The translations under genes were made by a program, and so were the position numbers. Positions 38,233 through 50,768 of a stretch of 64,000 nt of DNA are shown piece by piece. The notes under the pieces are model-generated. The model was not told the DNA's origin. It did not search any database and saw only the letters and a list, made by a program, of their open reading frames with translations. Position 1 is the first letter of the stretch, and each line of letters begins with the position of its first letter. The stretch spans positions 39,713,433-39,777,432 of the forward strand of contig NC_056766.1 of the NCBI RefSeq assembly GCF_018687715.1, written 5' to 3'. The stretch is from Carya illinoinensis. Taxonomy: Eukaryota; Streptophyta; Magnoliopsida; Fagales; Juglandaceae.

Positions 38233-38251
38233 GGGGGGGGGGGGGGGGGGG
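38233..38251. repeat. Homopolymer of 19 G upstream of the MATE promoter
   Basis: An uninterrupted G run on the plus strand. Such tracts can form quadruplexes and are prone to length error in assembly. Confidence 0.85.
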
Positions 38252-38295
38252 CGTCTCTCTCTCTCAAACTGTTAGGTTAGCAATTGCTATATATT

Positions 38296-38475
38296 CATAA
38301 AAATAATATTTATAGTCGTGTTTACGTAAATATCATATAGTTTTTTTAAAAAAAAGTAAATTATAACAAAATCTACATAAAAAAAATAATTTTTTAATCG
38401 TAAATTTATTTTTTTTCAAAACAATTATACGACATTTATACACTCCACGATTGTGTGTAGCGTTACTTTATATTC
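38296..38475. repeat. MITE-like repeat, family A, copy 2
   Basis: It starts near AATAATATTTATAGTCGTG and ends CACGATTGTGTGTAGCGTTA, matching the ends of the 22586 copy in pattern. The interior is T/A-rich. It lies just upstream of the MATE promoter region. Confidence 0.5.
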
Positions 38476-40670
38476 ATTTTCTTTCTTGCATGATATTGGA
38501 AGCCGTTTGGGTGGAGTTCATATAAGACAATAGTATTTACACTCAAAAGGTGTTATGTCGGAGCCCTGATGATTTTATTCTCAATATATACTAAGATTAT
38601 AGGGGAAAGAAAGAAGATTAGACAAATATTAGTATTTTTTTACCGCCCAATCAGGTCATTTGCTTTGTTTAAATGATACTGGTGGTCCTTTTAAACGTAC
38701 GTGGATAATCTTTGAAACCCTTGGTTTCTGATCTCTGTACGAACAAGGATAAAGAAGTTCTTTGGGACTTGGAGTGGGGAAGGGATCATCGAAGAGCAAA
38801 TTCGCCTAGGCCTACTTGTGAAGTGAGGTGACAAGGGCCGAAAGGCATATATGTTGTTTTACACTGGCTTGCTGGCTGCAGCAAGCTTTGAATGTTTGTT
38901 TGCACGTTCTGAGGCAAGCAAGCACCATGCACGATCCCTTTCTTGCACAACCCATGTGAGAAAACCCACACCGAGCATGACTTGCTGTCCAGATCCCATT
39001 ACAACACCCCCCCCAAACATCCTTCAAACCACTTGCTTTAGTTTTAGGTGACAAGCTTGGTGTAAATTCTGTTCCCTGGCCCCATCTGTTTTAGCTCTTT
39101 GTTTTACTCGTTTGGACAAAAAAGAGTAGTAGTTAAAACACTGAAAACAAGTGTACTAACTAGAGCATCTTAAGTGTACTTTGTTAAAGAAGTGGAAAAA
39201 TCAGGTTGAAATTTTGGTTTTTGTGAGTGAGTTTGGGCTTAAGCCGATGAAGGAAACAGGGGGCGTTTTGAACCCTAAAGTGCAAGATGAAGATGATCTG
39301 GTAGATCTTTTTTTTTTTTTTTTTTTTTTTTTGGAAATTTGTTTTTATTAAAAAAGTTTATCTTCATGGATATGTGGAGGTAGGTGGTGCTCGTGAATCG
39401 GACCCCTGGTGGGAAGGAGTGCTAATGGAGATGACAGTAAGTAGTATGAAGAAGAGGCAGATGGGAGAAAGGGAACACTGAGAGACAACTTACGTGGGCC
39501 AATTACAACCATTTATCATGTATACCCTTTCTCACAACAGAGCAGAGCACAACAGAGCAGAGACTGTGTCTCTCTGTGGGAGAGAGCCTTGGCTGTGTCT
39601 GCTGCCATACAACAGAGAAAGGGCAGCCCTACCATCATCCATTCATCCATCCGTCATCACCCCTATATTCCAAAGCAAGAAAGAGCAGAGAGAGTTGAGT
39701 AAATTTTTCTTTCCTTTCTTCCCCACTTCTTAGTCATCAGCAACTTCAAAGAATCAGAATTTTTTGTTTCCTTGTATAAGATAGTACTTCCCCTGAAACC
39801 CATACCCCCCACAATGTCAGACTCCATGTGTCTCTAAACCAATAAGTCCCCGTAAATGAAAGCTATATGTCGAGCACCCAAAATAATTCATAATAGAAAA
39901 AAGTACGTAAAAGTCACTAGAATTTTTGTAAAAAATATACCATTATTTCCTGCAAGAGAACCCCCAATACCAAATAGATGAGATAATTAACTTGGGGTTA
40001 AAAAGAAATAATAAAATTGAATGACATCTTCGAACTTTGCATCTCATTTTGGGGAAGGTGGGGGCTGCCCAAATTGTAGATCCTAACAGAGCAGCAAAGG
40101 ACATTGACAAGTTTGATCACGTGGTGATGCCATTCACTTGTACCAACGTCAATCAGAAAAGATGCACAAATTACACCAAGTTGTTAGTGGAGCTCAGAAA
40201 TTATTTTGGCATCGAAACTGACTAAAAAATGCAATTCCAAAGCAAGTTTGGGGAAAAGTACTTGAGAAAGTGACAAGACCTGTTACGATTTCCCGTTAAT
40301 TAAAAGATTATACTCCCCTTCAATCTCGAACAAATTCATATATTCCATCCCTTTCACCAAGACTCCTCCTCCCCCCTCCTTTTCCTGATAAAAAAAGAAA
40401 AAATGAAAAAGAAAAAAATAGAAACAATTGCTGCTTTTATCTCTCAACACACCCAACACATTAAGATGCTTGTTGAATTACTACAAGCCGCCTAATGTGC
40501 TATAAATGCATGACAGATAATGAGTCCTTGATACACATCTGCATGCATCGAGGTTTCAAGCATGTATATGCTCCATGATTTAGAAAATTTGGCATTAATA
40601 TCAATTCAGGCACCGAATATTTTAATTTTTACCCACTCAAACATGCTCCTTTGGGTATTCCTGCAATCCC
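38476..40670. other. Intergenic DNA between the MATE and SUT4 genes
   Basis: No coding region is supported. It holds a T run near 39310-39332 and a patch at about 39520-39720 that looks like a transcribed leader (repeated ACAACAGAGCAGAG and ATCCATTCATCCATCC) without a following gene. The open frame at 40037-40225 gives a peptide I do not recognise. Confidence 0.4.
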
Positions 40671-40830
40671 CTGTCCGTGTTGCTAGGAACTCGGGCAGGA
40701 TGTAGGATGACCCCACCTCCTTGGGCAGGTGACCCGGGGCACCTGCCCGGGAGGAGCCCCTCCCCAGCACCTCCGCCAAATGGCCTGCAATCTGAGCAAA
40801 TATGAGAACCCGGATCCCTTCCTCCTACCC
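40670..40830. other. GC-rich island with a perfect hairpin
   Basis: In otherwise AT-rich DNA this patch contains GGGCAGGTG (40723-40731) and CACCTGCCC (40740-40748) as a perfect 9-bp inverted repeat around ACCCGGGG. Frames on both strands are open but show no known domain. It may be a fragment of a mobile element. Confidence 0.5.
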
Positions 40831-42068
40831 TTTTGTGAACAAATAGTTTTGTTCACAAATGGTAGCCAAGAGACTTTTACGGTCATATCTGAACAAATGG
40901 TACATAAGATGGTCGTATTTTCAAATACGTCACAAGCCTTCGTAGCATTGATGGGAACATTCAAAGCAAAAACAGACTTTCATTGATACTATTAAGTGCA
41001 ATAAACGCCAGAATTTATTCCAAGGTCCAGACGCAAGCGAAACAAACCATAAAAAAAAAAATAATAAGGAAAAAGAAGAGCACAATAAAAAAGGAAACCT
41101 GCCAAAGAAAAATACTCCAGTTTTCCTAAAAGAAAGAAAGAAAAAAAAAAAAATCAGACCGAAAATTAAGAGGCGTCTCCAATTCCATCAAGGTTTCAAT
41201 CAGCATAATTAATATATTCATTGTTGGCCACCAAGCACACTTAACCATATTCACACAACAAATTCATGCACAGCATGCATGAGATTCCAATAGAACTTCC
41301 TTGAACCACCAAAGCACGACCAGCTTTTCCCTGAAACAAAATTCATTTTCTTGAGGAATAATTCCCAATTAAGGGCAACTTATCTTGGTTGGTAAGGAAT
41401 TAGTCTCGAATGTTGTTTTTGGAATCCAGAGCTGAGGCTTCACATACTTTTCCAAGGCAATAATCCATAAAGCAACAATTTCCCAAGTTGGGATCCATTT
41501 TTGTTGAAGAAATTCTCCACTAATTGTAGACAACCCGTCTCACACAGCATTTGATGACAGCTTTCAAGCATGTCTGAAAACCTATTGCTTCAAAAATGAC
41601 TATTTTCCATCATTAATTATTTATGTAGAACGTCCACCGTTGCCCATTGTAAATGGAGATCCACGCCTTCAGTCCAGACTTTTATCACTACTTTAAAACA
41701 GAATTCATGGTTCAGTAATAGGTTTCAGCAGGCTATGAATGAGACATAGTTCATAAAACCTCCAATATTTCAAATAAAAGAGAAGGAAAACAATAATGGA
41801 AAATTGGTCTTGTAATCAGCTCTCAATTCCTATGTCAACAGCCAATAAGATGAAACTTTAGGACCCTCATTATTTGAATATCTTAAAAGATGAAACCAAA
41901 TATTGAGGGGGCAGAAAGACCAAAGAAAGAAAGATAGGGATAATTTTTTGATGAAATGACCAGCAAATTATTTGTATATAATAGGTCGAAATAACAATGG
42001 CTATTTACAAATTTTGGGTACCAGCTAACTTGATAAAGTAGTGAAAAAAGCAGATACAACATGATACC
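40831..42068. other. 3' flank of SUT4, no separate gene seen
   Basis: A-rich sequence with GAAAGAAAG-type tracts near 41130-41150. The part next to 42069 should contain the SUT4 3' untranslated region, but no clear AATAAA signal was seen. Confidence 0.4.
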
Positions 42069-45000
42069 TCATGTGAGGCCTCTGGGCTTCTGAGGACCAG
42101 ATCGCGGAATAGCTAAGATGGCTGTAAGTCCACTAGCAAAGGCTGCAAGTGCTGCCACAGCAAAGGCTGGAGAATTTCCACCACCAAATAGCTGATCCCA
42201 TGGTCCACTTCCCAGGGACACCACCACCTGCTCTCAGAACACAAAAGATACATAAATTAAATGAATAAAGAATTATAATAAAGAAACCTAATGATATGCT
42301 ACCAGAGGCATTTTGCCACACTTCTATCTCCAGAATTACAGAATATCCCTCATTGCAGGATATAGATTAAGAATAAGCAGCAGGGGAAACAACAGTAAAT
42401 AAGATACCTAACCGCTTGAATGATATCAGATAGGGTAATTAGCCACATGACTGTTCTCCTAATTATAAATGTCACTATTTCATAATTGGTAAATTTTTTC
42501 TTTTTCCAACATTCACTGCATGTGTTCTTTTTTCAAAGATTAAGAGTAACATATAAACCTATACCTCTTCCCTCAGCGTGATGCTCAGGTGAGGTCACAC
42601 TTTGATGTGCTGCGAAGTAAGCCTGCATCTTCACAATGCCTAGGACAGCCAGGCTCTTTTTTTATCCCAGACGATTCCAGGCTTAAGAGTTCTGCTGTCT
42701 ATTGGCATTGGTGAAGCGAAGCAAGTTGCTCCTAGACAACAATTTAGGGGTGTGGATATTTCAGGCATATATTCACCATAAAAGATGGTCTTCTATGTTA
42801 TAGGCATGGTTTTAGATCTTCATAATTAATGCTGATACTTTCTTTACTGAAAATCAGAAAAAAAGGCCAAATTCCAACAGACTCCCCCCTCCTCTCTCTT
42901 CTTCTGGAGGAAAGATAAGTCTGGGTTTACAATGTTCTTATTTTTCCAAATTATCTAGAAGTTTACTAGAAGGTTGAGCGTTGAAATATACATTAACCTC
43001 TGATTTCAAAAGTGGCCCTAGTGGAGAGAAAAGCCCCCAGATAATTTTGTAAGCCCTTACTAGAAGTTGAGTGTTCCTATCATACATGCTGCAAATGTTC
43101 TATTACATGATACAGGCTAACTACAGTGGTCTTCATATCAAGTACATTGTCAATGAAAGTCATTTTCAGTAGACAAAATATATTTGGCAACTGACATGTT
43201 TTCACTAGAGTTTCAGAAGACGAATATCATAGCTCTATTAGCATGTAAATTCACTTATTCAATGATGAAAGACATACAATCTGCTGGGAAATTGAATGTT
43301 AAAAAATGGATTGAGTTTTTAATATATATATATATTTATAAAAAGCCAAAAAACAAAAACAATTCAATATGTTAGGAAAATGAATGTTCAAAAAATTATA
43401 AAAAATAACATAAATGTGGTCATGTGGGCGTGTGTACAAAAGCAAAAAGTACAGGTTACTAGAAACCAAACTTCAAATTCCCTCTCTTTACTATTTTTGG
43501 TACTCTACAAAAGGGTAAAATTACCTCCTTAAAAAACCTCAGACAAGAACATATAACCAGCTGAACCCTACAAAGCTGGACAGACTAGTACATTGATTTG
43601 TTGAGGTGATGCATTAAAGGGATAAGTTGAGGTGACACATCCACCCAACTAAACATTTGTAAAATAAAAATCAAAAAGCAGAGAGAGAGATAGAGACAGA
43701 GAGTTGGTGGCTTGCCACCATAAGCTCAAGACTACCCCACTTCTACTACTATCCTATCCTTACTCAAAGCTGTCCAAACTCCCACGCCTTATCCTCCCAC
43801 ATCTTTTGCCATTATCCATCACAGACACCACATAACTTGGAACTAAAATGGGTCTTATACATGCAAAAGTAAAAGAAACTAATAGAATGAGGGTCAAACC
43901 ACGAATCTTTCAAAGGGAGAGAGAGAGAGAGACCCATCAATCCATGCTACAAACCATAAGTACCAAAAGCTTAAGCTATCAAAAAAAGGGTTCACAGTGT
44001 AAATCCACCACCCTTCAACTAACATGCCCATGTCAAAAAAAAAAAAAAAAGAAGATGGTAAATAACACACATGCTTGTCACTTGTAGCTATCGCATTTTA
44101 TAAAACATCAGCCCCTTTAACAGAAAATGGCTATCAGAGAATGGTCTAACAATCTATATGAAGTACCATATCACCAACACGCCTAGGTTAGCAAAAGCAC
44201 AGAAAACAACACATGCTTGTCCAATGTAACTAACATGCTGCTTTAAATAACAGCAAAGTAAGAGACAAAAAACTCTAATATCTCAAACGCATTTATCTGG
44301 TTCTATAATTCAGGGTGGTTAAAAGTTTTTGTGAAGTATTATAAGCAGGTAAACTGCAATTTATGCTAGAACCTTGTATCTTTGGACGTGCAATTAATAT
44401 AGAAGTTTTGAAAGGGAGGCATAAGGAGGAAGGGACATATAGAGAATTTGATACACCTATATTACTTAATAATACATAGACCTAAGATTTGAATAACTAG
44501 TCATACAAATTAAGAGAGCACAATACAGCAACATCTAGTCCCCAATATTTTCCTGTTCTACTTGATGCATATTACACGTGGAAGCATCCAAATTCAAGTA
44601 ACTTTCTTACTATGCCCATTCTGAAGAAGGAATGAAGATTATTCATCAAAATTATATTCCTTTTTTTTTTTTAATAATTCATCAAAATCACATTTCTAAT
44701 TGGCACATTAAAAGTTATGTTCCAATATAACACCTTGAAAATGTAAATTCCAATTTAATCCAAAAACTTCCAAGAAAATATGGAAGTACAGTTAAAGACA
44801 CATTGTATTTGCCTCCCACGAACTACCCTCATACTCACTCAAAATCTTTGACTCTGTGCAACTCAGATCACATTTTGATGTTTCAATGTCTGTTTGCCTC
44901 CTCCATCAAAACAACCATTAATAAACAGAAATAAAAAGATGAACCTGAGGTTAGCTTTTAACCTGATTCCTGTGAAACAATTACAAACTGCAACTTCTCC

Positions 45001-48000
45001 CTCCAAGACAATGTAGGATCCCATTTACTGCTCCCTTAAACTCAATTTGTGAATCAAGTATCACAAACAGAGAAACGGAACCATAAATTTTTGCCAGCTT
45101 GGTAACTACCAATTTAATTGAATTGCAATTAAATCATGCTATAGCTACAGGCCACAGTGATGAAGATACATGGAGATTATTATTATAACTACATAAAATA
45201 GACTCTATCAAGAACATATGTTGATTCCAATTAGTTTGGTAGTGGCAGATATGGACATAGAACAGAGGGGATCCCGTAAGGGCAACCATACCTGTGGGAC
45301 CACTATTGCCAGATTCAGGACACCCATTGATAATCCTGCAAGAACCAACCATTTAGATAAGTAGCTCAGCACCCAGCATCCTAATAAAAATTTGGCAAGT
45401 TAGCTAAAAAAAAAATGCCCACCTTGGCCAAGTCCCAAAGACTCAATGCGTGTGGATATCAAGGCATACGGAACGCTGTAAGTGATCTGCAATATACAAT
45501 CGAACAATCAGTGTATAAATAGAGATCTCGCATGATACATAAAGTGTCATCCTTATATTAACTATATGTAGAGTCTAGATGCCCTGCTCCAGAAAACTTG
45601 CACTGTTCTTAAATGCTCCCAACATTAAGGATATACTGGAGAGATCCTATCAGAAAGTGAGTTCATGGTTTAGCTCAAGATGACAACACCTGGTGATTTC
45701 GAACCTCTGCATGCATAGACAATGTGGAGCAAGGATCTTCCCTTCAGGGGGCAGACTTTGCCCAAAATAAACACAGAGCTACCAAAAGAGGTTATTGATG
45801 AATTCTTTTCTATTTTCTTACTAAAAATTAAAACTTGCTAGACTTCACAAATTGAACCTAAAAGAACATGGTTTTATTTAGGGTAAATTCCTTAAACTGG
45901 CATCCCAATTTTAAAAACGTATCCAAACTCTGAATAACAAGTCACACCAAATCAAACTTTTTCTTGCAAGGCGCCCCTGAATCAATTTGAAGCATTAAGG
46001 TCTCATTTGGATGTTGAGATGAGATAAAAAATCTGTGAATAGTAGTGGAATAATTTGTGAATAGTAGTGAAATGGTTTGAGTTAAGATGTTTTATCGGAT
46101 TTTAGGAAAGGAGAGAAAAAGTTAAATAAAAATATTATAAATTTAAAATATTGTTAGAATATAATTTTTTAATAATATATATATTTTGGGATTTGAAAAA
46201 TTTAAATTGTTTTTTGTGTTTTGTTTGGAAGTTTGAAAAAGTTGTAATGATTAGATAATGATTAGATAAAAAAGTTGAAAATTTGAAATTGATAAGTGTT
46301 TGTGTTTGAGTGATGTTTGGATGTTGAGCTGAGATGATATGAGATAAAAAATAAATAAAAAATAAAAAAAGAAAAAAAGAAAAAGAAAAGAAGAAAAAAA
46401 AAGCAAGCTCTTAATGAAAGCATTCTTCTTTTTCACTTCATAAATACTTATCAAAAAACATAAATAAAGCAAGCAATTATATGTATAAAATACAATAGGT
46501 TTTGAAATAAAAATTGATATATGAACTTTCCATTTATATGGGACAGAAAATTACTACTTTGTAACCAAAAGTTACTACTTTGGAAAAAGGAAAAACACTT
46601 TTTAAATCTTAAAACCATGGTCAATTAATGTCCACTATGTAACATTCCCTAGACTTAACCATCACACGTTCCATTTTAAATATACCAAAAAAAGGTGGGT
46701 GAATCACATAAAGTTTCAATATCTTTTCTTTTTCTTTCAAATCTCGAGGACCAAACTTTTATTTTCTTAGAAAAAATATACTATTTATTTATTTTTAAAA
46801 TTTTTTTGACCCACGTTGTTGTAGAGTGTTTATAGATTCTGAAGATTTTCGATGAACTTAGACCATGGCATTTTCAAAAGTTTTAGAGGGGTCAAGATGA
46901 TTTTTTCACATTTTCCAAATAGCTAGAGGGGATCATCAGGTTCTCTTTCGGGAGCAGGAGGTGGGAGTTAATGGTTCCCCCTAGCCTGCCCTGTCTCCAC
47001 CAGTGTGCATGGGCCATAATGACATGAATTAATAATGCATGCAAAACAACAGGCGTTTAACACCTGTTCTCCCTCTATTCTTGAGTATGAATGACCAAGA
47101 AATAAAGTAAAAAACTTGTATTCCTTTCACTGAAGAGAACTGCATGACTTACCGCCAAAGGAAGGCCAAGAATTGCAAAAATCAGCAGTGCAGTAATCAC
47201 AATGCCATCTGGAGGAAGAGCATGGGCTTCAGTGTGAACACTCTTTGCCACAAAGGTAAGTACTAGCATTGCAATAAAGCAGAGAGCCATGAGGATATTT
47301 GAAATCCCCCATATAAAACCAGCCCCCCATTTCCTACACAGCTTCTCCATGAGAACCGAAGTTATTCCTAGAACAACTGAATTCAGCATCAGACCAAGCG
47401 CACCCATTCTAACTCCAGTACTATAATTCTGCCCTTCATTAGGCTCACCACCATAAATCTCTCGACCCATCCAATCAGTATCAAAAAGAAGAAATGGAAA
47501 CCATCCAATCCAGGTCAAAGCAGTAACAAGCAGGATTACCCATATAGGCCCTGAAAAATATCTAAATGTCCCAAAAAGTTCCCAGAGGAAAGCTTCTTCA
47601 GCATGACCTGATGTTCCTTGCCCATCTTCAACAATGGGGGTGGATCTGCCACTTGAATCTAGAGGCACTTCCTGTGCAGCTGCTATGCTTACGTATGTGG
47701 TAATTGCAATGAATACAATGTCAATAAAAAAAGCAGACTTGAGATTTGCGCAATTAGCATTGCATGCAGATGTATAAGTAAATGGAAAAATCTTGAACCA
47801 GCCATTGTATGATCCAGTGGCAAAGCCAAGAACATTACCAACAGCCATAAATAGAGAGAAATACGCATTTGCCACTCGAGTCCTTCGATGATCCTTTCCT
47901 AGCATGACAGACATTTAGCACAAGACAAGTCAATTTTTTGGTTATTTGCATAACTTACATCTTTTGACGCATTTTAATCTTTTTCACATGTTACATGCAC

Positions 48001-49178
48001 ACTAATGCGTACATGCTAAGTGGTGTTTCTGAAAAGAATGAACCATGATGGATGCACAATTTTCATTGAATTTTGGAAATATCACTCTGCAGATATTTTT
48101 CACTTTTTCAAATAATTGTGGTATTCTACAGTCTGCAGGGTTGATTGCAAGGATAACATCTCGCAATAAACATATGATCTGGATGTCCGGCACGATTCAA
48201 GGGTGAACCTGAGTATAACCATAGCCATCCATAATCATCACATTATTCATCGAGAATCTGATACAACTTTGACAGAATGAATGCTGATTAATTTTATTTG
48301 CATGATCCACACATCAACAGGGGACATTCTTTTATTTTTCAATATTGACTGAGCTCAGCCAACAATAAGCAATGTGGAACATTCTCAAAGTTTTCTTGAC
48401 CTTGCAAAAAAATTAATGCCAGGCAAAGTCTGTTTCGAGAAGATTGTAATACTTTTATTTCTATACAACGGATCCATTAATAGAGAAATCTTAACCAGTT
48501 TCGAGACAAGACATATTCTTGTCAATAATAAACAAGCGTGCAAATGCAATCTTAACCATGCCCGCCAACTCGTCATTTTCTTATCCATGTTTGCAACGAT
48601 AAAATTATCCGTATAACAATAATAACAACAATAACAATAATAAGCTAAGGTGGTTTACTTATCAAAAAAAAAAGCTAAGGTGGTTTACCAGTGAGATCAG
48701 CTAGCAGAGCTCTACAAGGACCCTGAGTCATGTTATTGGCCACATCCAGAATCCAAAATCCAAACACGAAAGCACCCACGGCTCTCGGCCTGACGTTGCC
48801 TCGATCACCTAGAAACCACCCAATGTCTGCCGAGTGTCCGATGATCAGGACGGAGACCGCGATCAACACTGCCCCGGAGAATATAAATGGCCTGCGACGG
48901 CCGAAGCGGCTGGTGCATCGATCGCTCATGTGACCGACAAGGGGCTGAACGAGTAGGCCTGAGAGCGGGCCGCACAGCCATATGATGCTGGCCCAGGCGT
49001 GAGGGATACCAAGCTCCTGCACGTAGGGAGTGAGGAGAGATAGCTGCAGCGCCCACCCAAACTGAATCCCACACGCCACGGAAGCCACTCTCAGCAAGCG
49101 CCTCAACGGAACCCTAGCTACAGCTACAACCGCCGGTCGAGCCCTGCCCCGATGGCGCTCCGCTTCAGGGATCGCCAT
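42069..49178 (-). CDS. SUT4: Sucrose-proton symporter, SUT4/SUC4 type, five exons
   Basis: An MFS/GPH-family carrier coupling sucrose to proton movement; SUT4 proteins are mainly tonoplast and release vacuolar sucrose. Exons are 49178-48689, 47898-47153, 45486-45423, 45335-45292 and 42227-42069, all with GT-AG borders and matching phases, giving 500 aa, the normal length. Exon 1 has the LRRLLR motif (about 25-30), the conserved His60 in [14 protein letters not shown], and RFGRRRP (91-97) between helices 2 and 3. Exon 2 has [15 protein letters not shown], the long central loop, [12 protein letters not shown] (303-314) and KLCRKWGAG. Exons 3-5 give [32 protein letters not shown], and [19 protein letters not shown] through to a TGA after KPRGLT. 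Twelve membrane helices are expected. No stops or frameshifts. Introns are 790, 1666, 87 and 3064 bases. I am confident of family and clade; vacuolar location is inferred from the clade. Confidence 0.96.
45990..46370. repeat. MITE-like family C sequence inside SUT4 intron 2
   Basis: TTTGGATGTTGAGATGAGAT starts near 46008, and a second TTTGGATGTTGAGCTGAGAT occurs near 46314 in the same direction, with AT-rich DNA holding GTGAATAGTAGTG repeats between. This suggests a composite or partly duplicated MITE. Related ends occur near 23583-23745 and 50568-50765. Confidence 0.5.
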
Positions 49179-49330
49179 TTTGATCTCACTTTACTCGATC
49201 TCACTCTCTGCCCGATCACTCCAGCTTTTTTTCAGTTTCTCGTTTCACTCTGCATCTCCGTAACTGTTTCTTGAAGAAGAGCGGGAGAGAGCGAGGGCGC
49301 GTTTGGACGATTCACGGCGCTGTTGATCCG
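49179..49330 (-). promoter_or_regulatory. SUT4 leader and proximal promoter
   Basis: On the minus strand the 150 bases before the ATG are GA-rich near 49262-49300 and then become AT- and TC-mixed, as in plant 5' leaders. No convincing TATA box was seen, which fits a broadly expressed gene. Confidence 0.35.
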
Positions 49331-50560
49331 GTCGGAAACGCGCCTCGGAGCTTTGACTGTTATGGTTTTCGAATTACAAATCTGCCCTTTTTCTTACCCT
49401 CAATTCCCATGTGAGGTTTGGATAAAGTGCCAATATATGATTGGAAATTAAAGAGCATATAATTATCATATATTTCTTTTTTTCTGTTTTTGAAGTTTTC
49501 TATTTTCCTACGTAATTTTATATATTTATCTTTTCGTACCTTTTCAATTCTTTATCCATTTATATAAGAGTTTGAAGTTTTAAATTTTTAATGAGTTATT
49601 CTATTTATAAATTAGTGTGAAAAATATTCTCTTCACACTCTTTATATGATCAGATTTGATTTATAAGAAATTTAATTTTTAAAATTTTCTTACAAATCAA
49701 ATTATGTTAAGTCAACAGTAAAAATAGTGTGCCCTTAATTCACAAATCAAATGAAATGCTCTCATTTACTATCTTAATTTATGCAAATCCCGTATATTAT
49801 TTTTGAAAAAAATAGATAAATTTAATATCCACGTAAATAAATTATTTAATTAATAGTAAATTCTATTTTTATTTTTAAAAAAAAAAAACGTGCATAACTG
49901 TTTCTATCATTTAGCGTGTTACTTTGTGTTTGGAAATGAGAGCTTAGCTACCAAATGTCTAATGAGTCACGGGTAGGCCAAAAAGGGCCGACTTATGTAC
50001 CTTAATATAATAGCACTTGATTAAAGTAATGGGTATTTGGGAGTGCCTTTTCCTTTTTTCCAGATGGGAACGTGAAGAAAATTGAGAAAAAGTTGTGAAC
50101 ATTATGCTTATTTAACAAGTATGCCAAGATGGGTTGCTTTCATGTTGTCCTTCTTACACAAGTGGCATCCACTTAAGGTTATTCTCATTAGACATAAAGG
50201 GTCACGTTTAGACCACATGGGGATATCAATCTTTTCAATTCCCTATGGTCATGATTTGGTCACATGCTTAAATCCAAATTGGATGAATTTGATTGTTAAA
50301 GGCAATAATAACATTGGATACTTTATTTTTATACAAAAATTTTATATACAATCATTTTATATATTTTTTTTTACATTTTATTAATATAATTGATTGTATA
50401 TTATAAAAAAGTTATTGTAATCAAACATATCAATTGAGTGCATAAAAAGTACGTAAAAGAAATGATTATATATAATATTACTCAATCTTATAATATTTTT
50501 TCTATCGAGAACTTAGTCATAATAGAATTAGATAGACTCGAAATACAGACTACTGAGTCA
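49331..50560. other. Upstream flank of SUT4, no gene seen
   Basis: AT-rich. A MITE-like stretch at about 49587-49757 carries TTGATTTATAAGAAATTT and the opposed TTCTTACAAATCAAATTA, so it can fold back, and it resembles 2066-2210. The frame at 50082-50384 shows no known domain. Confidence 0.45.
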
Positions 50561-50564
50561 GGTT

Positions 50565-50768
50565 GGGTTTGAATGTTGAGAAGTGTTGAGGTATGTCGTG
50601 AATAATAATAAAAAAGTAGGTAAAAAATAATAATATAATATTAAATAGTAATATAAAATAATAAATAGTAAAAAAAATAGATAAAAAATAATAATAAAAT
50701 AATAAATAATAATAAAGTATGTTGAGAAGTGTTGATGTATTTTCAATACTCAAACACAGTTTAATCTC
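50565..50768. repeat. MITE-like repeat, family C
   Basis: The left end GGGTTTGAATGTTGAGAAG and the reverse complement of the right end, GTGTTTGAGTATTGAAAA, are imperfect inverted repeats. The interior is almost entirely AATAATAAT-type sequence. TGTTGAGAAGTGTTGA is repeated directly near each end. Confidence 0.5.

Noticed and set aside
38786..39054. Overlapping minus-strand frames with Cys-rich peptides
   Set aside because: No family match or gene signals. The shadow frame on the plus strand is equally open.
40037..40225. 62-codon open frame containing FDHVVMPFTCTNVNQ
   Set aside because: Not recognised, no splice partners found, and short enough to occur by chance.
40683..40986. Overlapping open frames on both strands in the GC-rich patch
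   Set aside because: Being open on both strands is expected from base composition, and no domain is recognised.
42540..42770. GC-containing patch in SUT4 intron 4 (AGGTGAGGTCACAC, CAATGCCTAGGACAGCC)
   Set aside because: It looks like a worn repeat fragment, but its class and ends could not be established.
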